This document shows positions 32,650 to 44,290 of a DNA stretch of 64,000 nt, in pieces (position 1 is the stretch's first letter; every line of letters starts with the position of its first letter). The stretch is taken from the NCBI GenBank assembly GCA_949751835.1, contig CATKHK010000060.1:1-64000 (forward strand), written 5' to 3'. The DNA comes from Blepharisma japonicum. Lineage: Eukaryota > Ciliophora > Heterotrichea > Heterotrichida > Blepharismidae. The notes under the pieces were generated by a model, which did no database searches, had not been told where the DNA came from, and saw only the letters and a program-made list of their open reading frames with translations. A program made the translations under genes and the position numbers.

Positions 32650-34239
32650 ATGTCTAGCAGTTGTTTAAAATGTTTCGTTGAGGATTGCCCAAAATTTCCT
32701 GAATTCCTCTGCAAGTGTGGAGGCCAGACTACCATCATATGTGATGAGCATGTTAAAAATCACTGCCTATCTGGTTCATCTCACCAGTTATCAGCAATTC
32801 CTACAAAAATGAAATCTGAAGAATTGAGAAAAGCTTTGATTGCTAAAATCAATGAAACTAAAACAAGAAAAAAAGAATTGATAGCAATGGCTTTTTCTTA
32901 TATTAAGCAACTAATTGGAAAAATCGATAGTGTTGTAGAAAAGTGCAATAATCTTGAAGTCAACTACAACAGTTTATATAATAAAGAAATGCAAGGTGAA
33001 GAAATTGTTGTCTCGCCTATTTCAATTATTAATCGAATTGAAGATGATATGGAAGAACAATCCAATGATTTAGAAATAACTATTTCTGATTTTATCTTGA
33101 ATTTAAATTTTGAAGCTAAAAAAGATATTGAAACCAGGTTGGAAATTAGGGAAAAAGAGCTTCAATGTGGCTTAAATAAATTATATGAAGTATGTAATGA
33201 AATCTTACAGAAGCTCTTTATTGAGGATAAAATGGATATTGCTGGCCATGACCTTTTTTCTGCAATTGAGACTAAAATAAATTTACTCTATAATAAGTTT
33301 GTGGTTATCCAAAATTTCAATGAAGAGTTAAAAATAAAAAACTTAGAACTTGATCAAGAAAATAAGTCATTAAAAATCAAAATAGAATGCTCAGAAAATA
33401 ATTCTGAATGCAAAACAGCTGACAGTCCCAAAAAAAAGCAAAAAATTTCTGAAACGAGAGTTCCAAGTAGCAGCATAATTGAATCTGATACTATAATTTC
33501 TTTTACAAGCGATTCAAAAATATTGAATAAGTTTAATATTTTAACAAAGAATAAAAACCAAGTTATTTTAAATATCCCAGAAAATGTGACAAAATATACA
33601 ACATGCTGTCAGATTCCTGATGGTAAAATATTTTGCTATGGAAATTGCAGAGAGGATAGCAGCTATTCTGGAATTGCCTTTATTGTAGATAAAAATTATG
33701 AAATAGAATTGCTTCCAGAATTTATGCCATGTGCATATTCAGGCTGTGCATTTTTTGAAGGAAATGTATTTATTTTTGGAGGGAAAAATCATGAGGGAGA
33801 TTTAGTAATTGCTGCCAAATATTCAATTTCTGAAAAAAATTGGATAAAATTGAGGGATCTTCCAGCCCCTTCTCATGGATGCTCAGTTGTGTGTTATAAT
33901 AAAGATTTTTATATTTCTGGAGTTAATCATGATACACTATATGCTTATAATATAGAAGGGAACAATTATGTTCAAAGAGATATAAGATTCAAAGTTGGGG
34001 TCCCAAGAATAATAATGTGCTTAAAATATTCAATTTTGATTTGTGACTCTGAGGAGAACTTTTTTACTTCTAGCATGGGAAAAGAATGAAAGCAAGGGAA
34101 AATGCCAGGATTTCCAAATATAATTCCATCATCATATAAAGTTAGAAACGAAGCAACAGTGTTGTTTTGCTGTGAGAATCGTTATTATATTTATAACGCT
34201 AAAGCAAGAGAAAAAATCAAGTGGATAGCTTCACAATAA
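32650..34239 (+). CDS. B-box / coiled-coil / kelch-like protein, 529 aa (unit 2)
   Basis: 529 residues, duplicate of the gene at 27959, with a TGA Trp at 34087. The zinc cluster reads CFVEDCPKFPEFLCKCGG..IICDEHVKNHC. A coiled coil and kelch-like half follow as in its partner (IFCYGNCREDSSYSGIAF, VFIFGGKNHEGDL, LPAPSHGCSVVCY, YISGVNHDTLYAY). All Cys/His of the zinc cluster are kept in both copies, while substitutions are spread over the coiled coil. No frameshift was found. Function unknown beyond a likely protein-interaction role. Confidence 0.88.
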
Positions 34240-34766
34240 TTATAGGAAATATTTTTTAAATTATGCAATTTAATATAAACTGACTATATCACTTTGTAAT
34301 ACGTTAATTTTTAGGACAAATTATCTTTATTATAGTATAAGTTAGCCTCACTACTTAAGCTTATGGGTCAACTCTTCGATAATTTTGTGCTATTTTAGGG
34401 TAAGATTTAGCTAAAACTAACCTTGAAATATAAAAAGACAGAATTCACCGATATGGTATTTTGCAGAACTTCATAATTTATTAGAAGAAAACTTTCCAAA
34501 AAATTGGAAATCAGCTTTTTTTCATAATCAATAGTTGAATGAATATACTTAATTATAAAAATCTTAATAAATAATAATCACCTTCATTAATGAATATGAT
34601 TTCATAATCCATTATTTCACAAATTTTTCTGATTTTTGAGCCGCAATAATTTGGAAACTCAAACCAAAAATTTCATTTTTTATGTTTTTCTTTAATTACT
34701 AATTCTTTTTTTTAAAATATGCTATTTATTATCAAACATCTATGAAATTTTTATGTTTATAAATAA
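34240..34766. other. Spacer within duplication unit 2
   Basis: 527 bp, AT-rich, duplicate of 29549-30074. No gene recognised. Confidence 0.4.
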
Positions 34767-36257
34767 ATGAAAAATAGCCATATAAAGGTTGAATCTACTC
34801 CAGAGATAAATCAATTCGAAATATCGTCATACGTCAATGGAAAAAGAGCAGAAATTTCTAACATTGCCTCAAAAGTTATTACAAAAACTTTAGAGAGAAT
34901 TGAGAAACTTAAAGACAGCCTAAATTTTATACAAAAAACTTCAAAGAAAATTGATAAAATATATAAAAATATAGATGATGGTATAACTGATGATTCAATA
35001 ATGATCGGAGGAAGGTGAATTTTATATAATATTGAATACGAAAGCATTGAAAAATTATATGAAATTATTGATGAAGAAGTCGAAAGTAAAAGGCTAAAAT
35101 TGAATAAGTCTATTGATAATTTATATAAATGAATTGAAGAGCCCTCTGATAGGCAAACAAACTCTATACAAATTCCTATTAAGAGAACGAAAGAAGAAAT
35201 AAATGATGGAAATTTGTCTAAAATTGAGAATCCTAGAAAAAAAATCAAAATTGAAGGAAAAATAACTGAGAATCCACAACTAACGCCTGCTAGTAGCAGT
35301 ATTCCGGGCAAAAATAATACATTCTCAGTGAAATCGGAAATAAAAAAGGAGGCAAGCAGATTTGAAGAAGAGATGAAACATGAATTATCAAAAGAAACAA
35401 ATTTTGGCTTGAAAAGAAACGAAAATGATCAGACTTCTATTCAAGATACATCTCAAAAGTCCCAGAAAGCAAGCTTATTTGAATGAGATAAATTATTATT
35501 TATCAACAATAAAAGCATTGGAGTCTATTATTTGCCAGAAAAAGAAATAAAAGTTTCAAATTTTGATTTGAGAGAAAATATTAATAAATATACATCTATG
35601 TGCGTGATTCCAGATGAAAAGATCTTTTGCTATGGAAATTGCGCGAATGGCATTTTTTCAGGAATAACTTTTGAAATATCATTCTATAACGGGGCAATTG
35701 ATAAAATAAAAGACCTCAAGCCAGGTTATCCATGCTTAGGAGCAGGAATAGCTTATAATAACAATTATGTATATGCATTTGGTGGCTCCGATTCATATGG
35801 AGAAATAACTCATGCTCGAAAGTACTCTCTTAATGATAATTGCTGAACCAATATTGCTACGCTACCCCAAACTGCTTCTCATTATTCTTGCTTTGGTTTT
35901 GGAAATAAAATATTTTTATCAGGAAAAAGTTTTAAAAATCTATATTGCTATTTTATTTCTAAGAATACTTATACCGAAGTCCTGAGCAAGCTTAATGAAT
36001 CGAAGACTAAAATTGTTTTTGCTCATCAATCAAGAATATTTCTTATTGAATGGGGAGGGAAAATGTATTCTTCGAAAAATGGAAATGAATGGGAGAATTT
36101 TGGTAAATGTACCTACAAAGGCAATGACAATTTATTTTCTTATCAAATAATATCGAAAAAGTCTGTCTTTTTTTCCTGTGGGACCAAAATTTATGAATTC
36201 TGCTTAGGTTCTCGAAGTATCAAAGAGCGACTTGAAGTTTCACCTTATTTAATCTAA
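34767..36257 (+). CDS. Coiled-coil / kelch-like protein without B-box, 496 aa
   Basis: 496 residues; TGA Trp codons at 35016, 35130, 35484 and 35844. Unlike its neighbours it has no N-terminal Cys/His cluster. It starts with a helical region (residues 1-120), then a charged linker with RKKIKIEGK and AFTP-like Ser/Thr stretches, then a kelch-like half from about residue 250 (IFCYGNCANGIFSGITF, VYAFGGSDSYGEI, IFLSGKSFKNLYCYF). The first ~118 codons lie in duplication unit 2, and the rest is unique, so this is the parent of the truncated copy at 30075. It retains the family kelch signature and is probably functional. Confidence 0.85.
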
Positions 36258-36322
36258 AGCTTTTTACTAATAAAATTAAGATAATTAATTCATAATCCCC
36301 CTATAAGAATAACAAGTAAGTA

Positions 36323-38005
36323 ATGGCTAATTTAAACTCAATCTTTATAACCAAGTGCAGCACTGCTCGCTGTGATAATGAGCCAGTTATGTCTTGCGAC
36401 TGTACAATTCCTAAATCCTTTATCTGCGAGGCTCACTTAGATAGTCACATTAGGAACGGTCTGATACATGAAAATTTTACACCAGTTTTGCCTAAAGAAA
36501 AAATATCAATTTGCCTTGGCTTTCTAAGAGATCAGAAAAATATTCTTCAAGAAAAAATAAAAACAGTCGTTGACGATTATACAAAAACCATGATAAAAAT
36601 TAAAAATGAACTAGATCAAGAAATTCAAAATTTAACTGAATCTCAAGATAAAGTAAACAAGATAATTGTAAATGTTCAAAGAAATTATTTAATTCCGAAT
36701 AGAGATATTAACCAAGAGATATTAAAACTTGAATCAGACAAATGCTTGGATTTCCTCAGAAATTCAGATTTAATAAATTATGAAATTAAGCAAGAAGATG
36801 AAAGAAGCATGGAAAATACTCGAAGCTTAACTGAAGAAGTTCAGAGCAATAGAAGCATGAAAGAAGAAGGGGAAGAAGAAGGGGAAGAAGAAGGAGAAGA
36901 AGAAGGGAAAGAAGAAGGGAAAGAAGAAGGGAAAGAGGAAGAGAAAATAGAAATCCATCAGATTGAGACAGCAAAGCAAGGTGGAAGATTTACTACTAAT
37001 AGGGAAATTGTGCCAACTGCTCAAAATAATTATGAAAAAATAAAAAAAGAAAATAATTGATTGACCAAAAAAAATCAAAAGATGCTGAATAATTTTGTTC
37101 TACTTTATAAGGACTATCTCTATTATAAGAAAAAATCAAATAATATACTCGAAGAAAATGAAGATGAGCCATCTCCAAGAAAAATTCAAAAAGTCAAAAA
37201 GAATCTTTGCCATAGCATTTTTCATTGGAACACTTTATTATTTTTTGAGAATAATACAAAAACTCTCCTTATCAAACATTTTGACATATTTTTAGGTGGA
37301 AATGAAAGAAAAACCTTGGAAAGAAAAGAATTGGTCTTGCAAGAGCCAATCGGCCGACATATATCCATGTGCCAACTACCAGATGAAGAAGTTTTTTGTT
37401 TTGGTAATTGCTATGAGAATACTTATACAGGTATTACTTTTACAGTCCACAGCAAGAATTTTATCGTCCATATGCTTCCATCTGGAGCTCCTATTTATAA
37501 AACTTCAACATGCTATTATGATAGGTGCGTTTATGCTTTTGGAGGAGAAAGACATGGCAGTAGATATCTTAATTTTGCTGAAAAATATAATATTTCTGAG
37601 TTTAAATGGCACAGAATAAAAGACCTTCCAGTTCCCTGCTCACAATGCACTATCGCAGCTTTTAATCGAAATATTTATATTACTGGAATAAATTATGACA
37701 AGGTTTATTTATATGATCCTGTTACAAATGATTATTCTCCGAAGCTTGAGCTAATTGCAGGCTTACCTAAATTACTTTTTTGTAAAAATACGCGGATTTA
37801 TGTTTTGCAAGGAAAAGAAATATTTATTTGAAATAAAGACACAGTAGCACCTAAAGTGAAAAAAGTTGATCAAGATTGAACCTTTGAAATTTCATACAAA
37901 ACTTTATATGGTCAAAATCTGTATTTTGCGTGTGAAAATGGAAATTGCTTTAAATACAACCAAAAATGTTTGCTGACCCCTGCATTTTCAATTTTTGATA
38001 ATTAA
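36323..38005 (+). CDS. B-box / coiled-coil / kelch-like protein with Glu-rich repeat, 560 aa
   Basis: 560 residues, with TGA Trp codons at 37059, 37829 and 37877. The N-terminal cluster (CSTARCDNEPVMSCDCTIPK..CEAHLDSH) is at residues 11-46. A coiled coil follows, then an EEGEEEGKEEG low-complexity run at about residues 182-205 encoded by GAAGAAGGG repeats at 36868-36942. The kelch-like half begins near residue 340 (VFCFGNCYENTYTGITF, VYAFGGERHGSR, LPVPCSQCTIAAF, YITGINYDKVYLYDP). It begins 65 bp after the stop of the previous family gene. It is more diverged than the tandem copies. Confidence 0.86.
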
Positions 38006-38662
38006 ATAAATTGTATTAAATGCAAAATAAATTTTTGCAATAATGTTTTGATTTTCTAGATATTATGTAATATATAAGAGATATTCATGATATTGATATA
38101 GTTATCACAATAAAGATGTTTTATATTTTAGAAAATTCAACTAAATACTAATTAAGGTGCTTAGTATTTGAAAAAAGAATACCCAAAGTCCAAAAGTCCA
38201 AAAGTCCAAAAAGCCCAAACCCCGCAGTTTATTGCTGCTGAGGGTGTGTTAGAACCTAGTTCTAGAATGCATTATAGCCGTAGCCTTTTGCCCTAACCCC
38301 GGCGGGCCTACCCTGGCTGGCCTACCCTGGCGGGCCTACTCTGGCGGGCCTATCCTGGCGGACCTACCATTGTGGGCCTACCCTGGCGGGCATACTCTGG
38401 CGGGCATACCCTGGCGGGCCTACCCCGGCGGGCATACCCTGGCGGGCCTACCCCGGCGGGTCTGAATCATTTGGAAATCAAGTGTATGAAAAACGTTGGA
38501 AAGCAGAAGTATGGAAAACTTTTGAAAGAATATGGATTACTTGTGATAATATGTACTTATATTATGATGCAACCTATTAAAATTTTCTTCTTTTTGCCCT
38601 AAGCCAGCCCATTTATTTTCAATATTTCACTAACTTTTATAATTATTAGAATAATAAAATAC
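38006..38662. other. Spacer with short and GC-rich tandem repeats
   Basis: 657 bp with no gene. It holds a 10-nt repeat (AAAAGTCCAA type) at about 38183-38221 and a GC-rich 14-nt array at 38297-38460, listed separately. Similar strings TTTTGCCCTAA occur on both sides of the GC-rich array (about 38286 and 38594). Confidence 0.6.
38297..38460. repeat. GC-rich 14-nt minisatellite, about 12 copies
   Basis: The unit is CCTACCCTGGCGGG with variants (CATACCCTGGCGGG, CCTACCCCGGCGGG). Eleven full units follow a partial one. Its base composition is the reverse of the surrounding AT-rich DNA. A 14-nt unit cannot keep one reading frame, so it is not a protein repeat. Confidence 0.92.
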
Positions 38663-39751
38663 ATGAATTCCTTTAATTGCTTTATTTGCAACTCTTTAGC
38701 CTCATGGAAATGCAATTGCTTAACTCCTTGTACTTATGGTTGCTGAAAACATATTTGCGATCACTTAGGAAGCAGTAATCTTAACCACCCAATCATTCCT
38801 TTTCAAACTGTTCTACAGCCAACTAATATTGAAAAAATTAAAAACCTTTACCAAATATATGTTGAAGAAATAAATTTGCAAGCAAATAATTTTGACAAAA
38901 AAGTAGATAATATTTTAAGAGATATCAATGAAAAAAGAGAAAAAATCATGCTCATAAGAAAAGCTATTATATATGAAAAGTCTTTAATTCTAGAGAAATT
39001 GAAAAATTCCCCACAAGATTTCTGGAACTATGAAGTCATTGAGACAATAAATAATGATAATATTCAAGATAGATTGGCAGAAATTATGTTTTTTGACTAT
39101 GAAAAATTAGAAAATGCCATTAAAAAATTCGATAAAGTCTATAATTTCGAGGGAAATAAAAAGCTAAAGCAAATAAACGCGGAGTTAATTTCTTGCAAAA
39201 AAGAATTGAAACTCCAAAGAATTAATTCTGAAGCAAAAGAAAAAGAATTTAATGACCTTAACGAAGAAAATAAAGCTCTTAAGGTTATGATTGATAAATT
39301 GGATTTGGAAATAAAAGAGCATGGCAATCAATTGAAATCTAAAGATCAATATTATGAGGGGATAATTAAAGAAAAAGAAGAAAATTTCAAAGTTGAATAT
39401 AAAAATTTGCATAATGAGTATGAAAACTTAATACCAAAAGCAAATATGGATAAAATTATTGAAAAGGAAAACAAGATAAAAGAGCTCGAAGGAGCTATTA
39501 AAGAGAAAGAAAAATTAATAGAAGAATTAAAAAGGAAGATCCAAAGATCTTCTATGCAAATAAAAACAGAAGAAGAGACTAGAGGAGATAATAAGGCGAT
39601 AGAATTAATTAATAAATCATTTCAAAAGAATGGAGAAGAAAGCAAGAAAGCATATGGAAGTGATAATTTTCAGAGAGAAAAGAAAATCAAGACTCACGGA
39701 GAAAGAGGATATGAACCTACTCCTCAGAAAAAACCAAAATATGATAACTAG
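38663..39751 (+). CDS. Cys-rich N-terminus / coiled-coil protein, 362 aa, no kelch domain
   Basis: 362 residues. The start (CFICNSLASWKCNCLTPCTYGCWKHICDHLG) has the same Cys/His spacing as the B-box of the kelch genes, with one TGA Trp at 38744. The rest is almost wholly coiled coil, with a basic end. The kelch half is missing and TAG follows. It appears to be a shortened branch of the same family, or the source of its front half. A second, frameshifted gene of this type follows at 39921. Confidence 0.78.
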
Positions 39752-39920
39752 ATTATTTTATAGGAATACATTGTAAATGGTTTTGATTATATCTATTATT
39801 TCATCATATTTTAATTATTCCATTAATTTTAATAAAAAATGCTTCATTACTATGAAATATTACTTTTTCCTCAAAGTGAAGGATAAACTTCCAATTTTTG
39901 TTTATGATGGCATAAAATAA

Positions 39921-40972
39921 ATGAGCCAAGCCTGCTATATATGCGGCAATCAAGCTATATTGAAATGCATGTGTACTGAAGCATGCACGTTTATTTGCAA
40001 TATTCATTGAAAAGATCATATTTCAAATAATTTCTTTATTAGTCATGATCTTAACCCTATAGAAAAGACACTCAAACCTGCTATAATAAAGCAAGTTGAA
40101 CTTTACTATGAAAAAAACTATGAAGCTATGCTACAGTTATAAACAATTTCAATGCAAATGCTGAAGCTTTAATTGAGCAAATTAAAGATTCCAGAGCTTC
40201 AATACTCAAATTGGGCGAAGAAACTGTTTCCAAAAATTATAGATGTCTACAGAATTTAAAAAATTGCCCTCTTGAATATTTATCTTCTGAAGAATCAATT
40301 TATTTTTTAACTTTGGATCAGTCATCCTCTATTGAAAAATATCTGATTGAGCATCATTATTTTTCTTATGATGCTTTAAACGAAGCCATTCTATTATTTA
40401 ATAAAAGGAAAAACTATACAGAAATAAAGGAAGAATTAGGCAGATTAAAAGCTAAAAACTCAATGGATTCGATGGATGTTGAAGCTTATAAGCAGATGAT
40501 TGCAAAATGAGAATATCAAATAAAAGAGCATGAGATTAATATAATAAGAAAAGATGAAGAATGTGAAAGAAAAATTAAGGAGATCACTGAAATAAATGAA
40601 AAAAAGCATCAAGAAGAATTCTTGAGTCTAAAAAACGAGTATGAAAAATTGATTCCTAATGCGAATAAAATTCATTTAAGAGAAAAAGAGGAAAAGATAA
40701 AAATACTAGAGAGAAAAATTGAGAAAAAAGATAAAGAGATACAATATTATATTAAAAAGTTGGAAGAGATAAAAGAGAGAGTAAAACGAGAAGAAAATTT
40801 AAAATTGAAAATAGCAGCTAATAAGATTATAGAAAATTCATCTCAAAAAACTAGTAAATGAAGCGATTATAAAGAGAAAAATAGTGATTCAAGCAGATAT
40901 AAGTATAAACATTCAGATATTAATCATGATAAAATGGAATCTCAAGCAAGAAAAATACAAAAATATACTTAA
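39921..40972 (+). pseudogene. B-box-like / coiled-coil gene with a frameshift
   Basis: It starts MSQACYICGNQAILKCMC with TGA Trp in NIHWKDH and reads openly to about 40140, where TTA TAA ends the frame. A coherent coiled-coil frame resumes one base off (VINNFNANAEALIEQIKDS) and runs with TGA Trp codons to TAA at 40970-40972. No 15- or 16-nt GT-AG intron fits the break. A one-base change, either a real mutation or a sequence error, is the simplest cause. It is paralogous to the gene at 38663 and lacks the kelch part. Confidence 0.65.
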
Positions 40973-41047
40973 ATCTAATAATTAATTTTCCTGGAAAATT
41001 TAAATAATTCAAATTTGATAATTAAAAATATTTTACAATAGCAACCC

Positions 41048-42199
41048 TTATTTTTTTAATTTTGGCTTTGGTTTTATTGATATTGCAATTGTCTTTGATT
41101 TTTTGCTTACAGATATAGGCTCATTTTTATTATCACAACTCTGAATTAATATTTCTATTTTTTCTTGCATTTCGCTTTGATTTCTTTGTGAGATTTTTTC
41201 TTCTTCATTGATTGCTTCAATTTTTATTTCTAATAACTCTTTTAAATCATTAATCGAAGCTTCTCTTTCTAAATTACTTTTTTCTTCTGCTTTGAGCTGC
41301 TGATTACCATAGTCTATAATGGATATTTTAGCCTCTATATCATTTTGATATGTTTTGATCTTTGATTTCCAGTTTGAAATTTCTTTTGACTTAAGATTCC
41401 ATTTTTCTTTTATATTGCTAAGCTCATTTTCAAGCTCTAATTTTTTCATTTCTTCGTCTCTATAATTTTTCTCTGCTTGCTTTATTCTCATAAATAGATC
41501 AATATTTTTATCTTCTGCAGTCTCAGATCATGATATTCCTGCTAGTTTTCTTTTGATATCTTGCATTTCAAGTTTAATTAATTCAATTTTTTGCACAAAT
41601 TCATTTTTTTTAGCTAGTTTCTGTTTTTTTAATTTTTTTAAATTTTCAAACTCATTGGATTTCTCTTTTAATTTTCTTTCTAAGAAAGAAATTTGTTCAC
41701 TTAGTCCTTCTTTTATTTCTGCATCTTTATATATAGAATTTCTTGCATCAAATTCCCTTTTTTTAATTCTAAGTTCAATGCATCTTATTTCATTTTCTAG
41801 TGTTTTTAAGTCATTTCATTCTTCAGCAAAATCATGCTTAGGTTTCATCATCCTTGAATTTAACTGCTCTCTAATTTTATCAATATTATATTTTCTCTTA
41901 ATTAATTCATTCCTCCTTATATAGATTTTCTCTTCTTTTCTGTGCACTATTTCAAACAGAGAATTTAATTTTTGTTCTAGGGAGCTTAAAGCTTCGGATT
42001 GTGTATCTTCTTCGCCACTTAGATAAGAAAAACTGTAGTCTGGCTCTTTTATTATTATAGTTGGAAAGGTCATTGGGATCGGCGATAAAGGCAAACTAGG
42101 AGATGTAGATGATGAATAGTCAGTGCTTGAGCTGGTAAACATTTTAGAATATTGTTGAAGATGATTGTCTGGGGCTTTTAGACTTATTAGTTGATCCAT
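41048..42199 (-). CDS. Coiled-coil protein, 383 aa
   Basis: 383 residues with two TGA Trp codons, at EEWNDL and ISWSET. The first ~60 residues are Ser/Pro-rich and probably disordered. The rest is a long coiled coil of Glu, Lys and Leu, ending in a basic KPKPKLKK tail. No enzymatic motif is seen. It is convergent with the frameshifted gene at 39921 (75 bp between stops). Such proteins are common in the ciliate cortex and cytoskeleton, but nothing in the sequence specifies a location. Confidence 0.78.
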
Positions 42200-42878
42200 C
42201 CTGAAATTTTAATAAATTTGCCTCTAACGATGTGTCATTATTATCAGTGGATGCTATAAAGGCTATTAAGATATGAGAGCAACTTAATCATATTAAATTT
42301 AATAATTTTAATTTTCTATAATCAGTGCGAAATAGTGCTCAATAAAGAATGCTGTGCTAGCGCAAAATTATTGCCTTCTAGATAAAAATTATTATAAATG
42401 CAAATAAATTATAAACCACAAACCAAACAGATTTTAGAAAAGCCGACAAGTTAATGTGATAAAATAGCAAATATTGCTTTAGTTACTTTATGGCTGAAGC
42501 TATAAATAGTTGTTGAGAAAATACACAAAATTTCTATTTAGGAATAGATTTATCATTTGCATTAGCGAATTAACTAATAATAGATTTTTCAAATTGTATG
42601 GAATTAAAATTAAAATATAGCGTTGAGTAAAAAGGAAGTCTCTAGCCTTAAATTTGATTAAATAATAAATAAAAATTTAGATGTTATATTTATGTCGCTT
42701 ATTAAGAAATCTTTTGAATTTTAGCTAATTGTAATAAATAGCCCAGCTTGATTTTAATGAAGTTATTGGATTTATTTTCCTACCTTATATCTCATATTAA
42801 ATATTGCAAAAAATAAAAGGAGTTACAGTTAAATTATTCCATTACAAAATAAACATCATATATTAGGAAAATATTTAC
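42200..42878. promoter_or_regulatory. Divergent upstream region
   Basis: 679 bp between the starts of the coiled-coil gene (minus) and the WLM protease gene (plus). AT-rich, with no recognised element or RNA gene. Confidence 0.4.
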
Positions 42879-43619
42879 ATGGAAGCAAGCCCATCTAAAT
42901 CTTCTCTTTCATTACAACAAAGCACAATAAAAACTAGCACATGACTTCCTCTTATTGCTAAAAAAGCCCATTTAACGTCAAGAACCCCAAAGCCTAAATC
43001 TTTATCCACTCAAAAGCACTTATCATACGAAGAATCTAATAAAATCGGTTTAAAATACTATAAACTCCCTGAAAAATATCCTCAGCCATTTGATACTTTT
43101 GTATCATACAAAAATAAAGAAAAGCAAAAAATTCCTCTCTTGCATAGGGATGCTGTTGCTGGAATTCTTAAAGAAATTAACCAAGATATCCAGCCAATTT
43201 TAAAGAAATTTGGAATATTTTATGCAGCTTTAAGCGAAAATCACCCAATTAGAGGAAAGGCAGCAGTTACAACTAGAATCCCATTGAGATTTTATGGACC
43301 GAAATCATATGCTCATCATATTCAATTACGCGTCAGAAGCCCTTGCTCACCGAATGATCCATCAAGATTTTATAATAAATCGACTCTTTTAGCTGTAATT
43401 TTCCATGAATTAGCCCATTTGAGACATATGGATCATGGGAAAAATTTTATGTTGTTTTTAAGAGATATTTTTTGTTATGCAAGATCATTAAAACTTTTCC
43501 CAAAGGGGGAGGAGCATCAATTGCCGAGCTGCCGTGAATGAGAAAAACTTATTTTTAAGAAAAGAGGAAAGGTGACTGATGAAGAACTGTTAGGAATTTT
43601 GACAAAAACTCGTTTGTAA
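42879..43619 (+). CDS. WLM-type zinc metalloprotease (Wss1-like)
   Basis: 246 residues, with TGA Trp codons at 42942 and 43539. The central signature is HELAHLRHMDH at residues 176-186, which fits HExxHxxxxxH of the WLM/SprT-like zincins with His176, Glu177, His180 and His186. Wss1 and SPRTN-family enzymes cleave DNA-protein crosslinks. The N-terminal ~60 residues are basic and Ser-rich. No ubiquitin- or SUMO-binding extension typical of yeast Wss1 is evident after the domain, as the protein ends soon after. The assignment to zincins is solid; the DNA-repair role is by family. Confidence 0.82.
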
Positions 43620-43858
43620 AGAATAATCGTTTCTTTAATTAATTAATATTATCGTTATATCCCATCATTTCTGTTTTTAAAAACATGAATTATAAATATA
43701 AAATTTTAAGAATGCTCCAAAATATCTTTATTTGAAATTAAAATAGTGGAATTTATTTAAGTAATAACTCAAATTCTAATACAGCAGCCTAGCATACTAT
43801 AATTTTCCATCTCATATCGTTAAAGACAACTAATTATTTTCTAAATATCTCCTTAGCA

Positions 43859-44290
43859 TTACCGAGGCTTTTCTTTCTTGTGTAAGTACAAGGCTAATAA
43901 AGACACACCTTTGACTTTAACAACCTTGAACCTTACACCAGGGATATCTCCGACTGCATGTCCATGTCTTCCGAATCCTGCCACGAGTACTTCGTCATTT
44001 TCGTCAATAAAGTTAAGACAGCCATCATTCGGCACGAAAGCGGCGATTTTTTTGCCGTTCTTCTTAAGTAGAACTCTCACACACTTTCTGACTGCAGAGT
44101 TTGGCTGCTTGGATTCAATACCAAGTTTCTCAACCACAATGCCTTTAGCATGAGAAGTGCCAGCGAATGGTTTCTTGTATTTTGAGTTAAAGTGGGATTT
44201 TTTGTAAGATTTATCTGCCCATCTTTGCTTGATACGGCGGACTTTGAGCTTACGGCCTGCTAGAATACCCTTTGGCTCTCCTGAACCCAT
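43859..44290 (-). CDS. RPS23: 40S ribosomal protein S23 (uS12)
   Basis: 143 residues, the same length as human RPS23. It has the universally conserved [37 protein letters not shown] and [22 protein letters not shown]. The Lys-Gln-Pro-Asn-Ser loop with the hydroxylated proline sits at the decoding centre. The start at 44290 was chosen because it gives the standard length; an upstream in-frame ATG at 44320 would add ten residues absent from the family. Its Trp is TGG, not TGA. No intron. Confidence 0.97.
   Translation of the reverse strand: MGSGEPKGILAGRKLKVRRIKQRWADKSYKKSHFNSKYKKPFAGTSHAKGIVVEKLGIESKQPNSAVRKCVRVLLKKNGKKIAAFVPNDGCLNFIDENDEVLVAGFGRHGHAVGDIPGVRFKVVKVKGVSLLALYLHKKEKPR

Larger units (their letters stand above)
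30430..35121 (+). repeat. Tandem segmental duplication, unit 2
   Basis: About 4.69 kb unit matching 25679-30429, with genes at 30573, 32650 and the 5' part of 34767. The right edge lies at GATAATTTA (35115-35123), after which 34767 continues with sequence absent from unit 1. Length differences are small indels such as the 13-nt repeat array. Confidence 0.9.

Noticed and set aside
38286-38297. CCCTAAC string, similar to ciliate telomere units
   Set aside because: A single copy without tandem repetition, in the middle of the window between genes; no sign of a chromosome end.
38372-38602. Open frame reading through the GC-rich minisatellite
   Set aside because: The 14-nt unit is not a multiple of 3 and the frame has no conserved sequence; it is a by-product of a stop-poor GC-rich repeat.
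41553-41924. Plus-strand Phe/Ser-rich frame
   Set aside because: It is the antisense of a Lys/Glu-rich coiled-coil gene; such mirror frames recur throughout the window.
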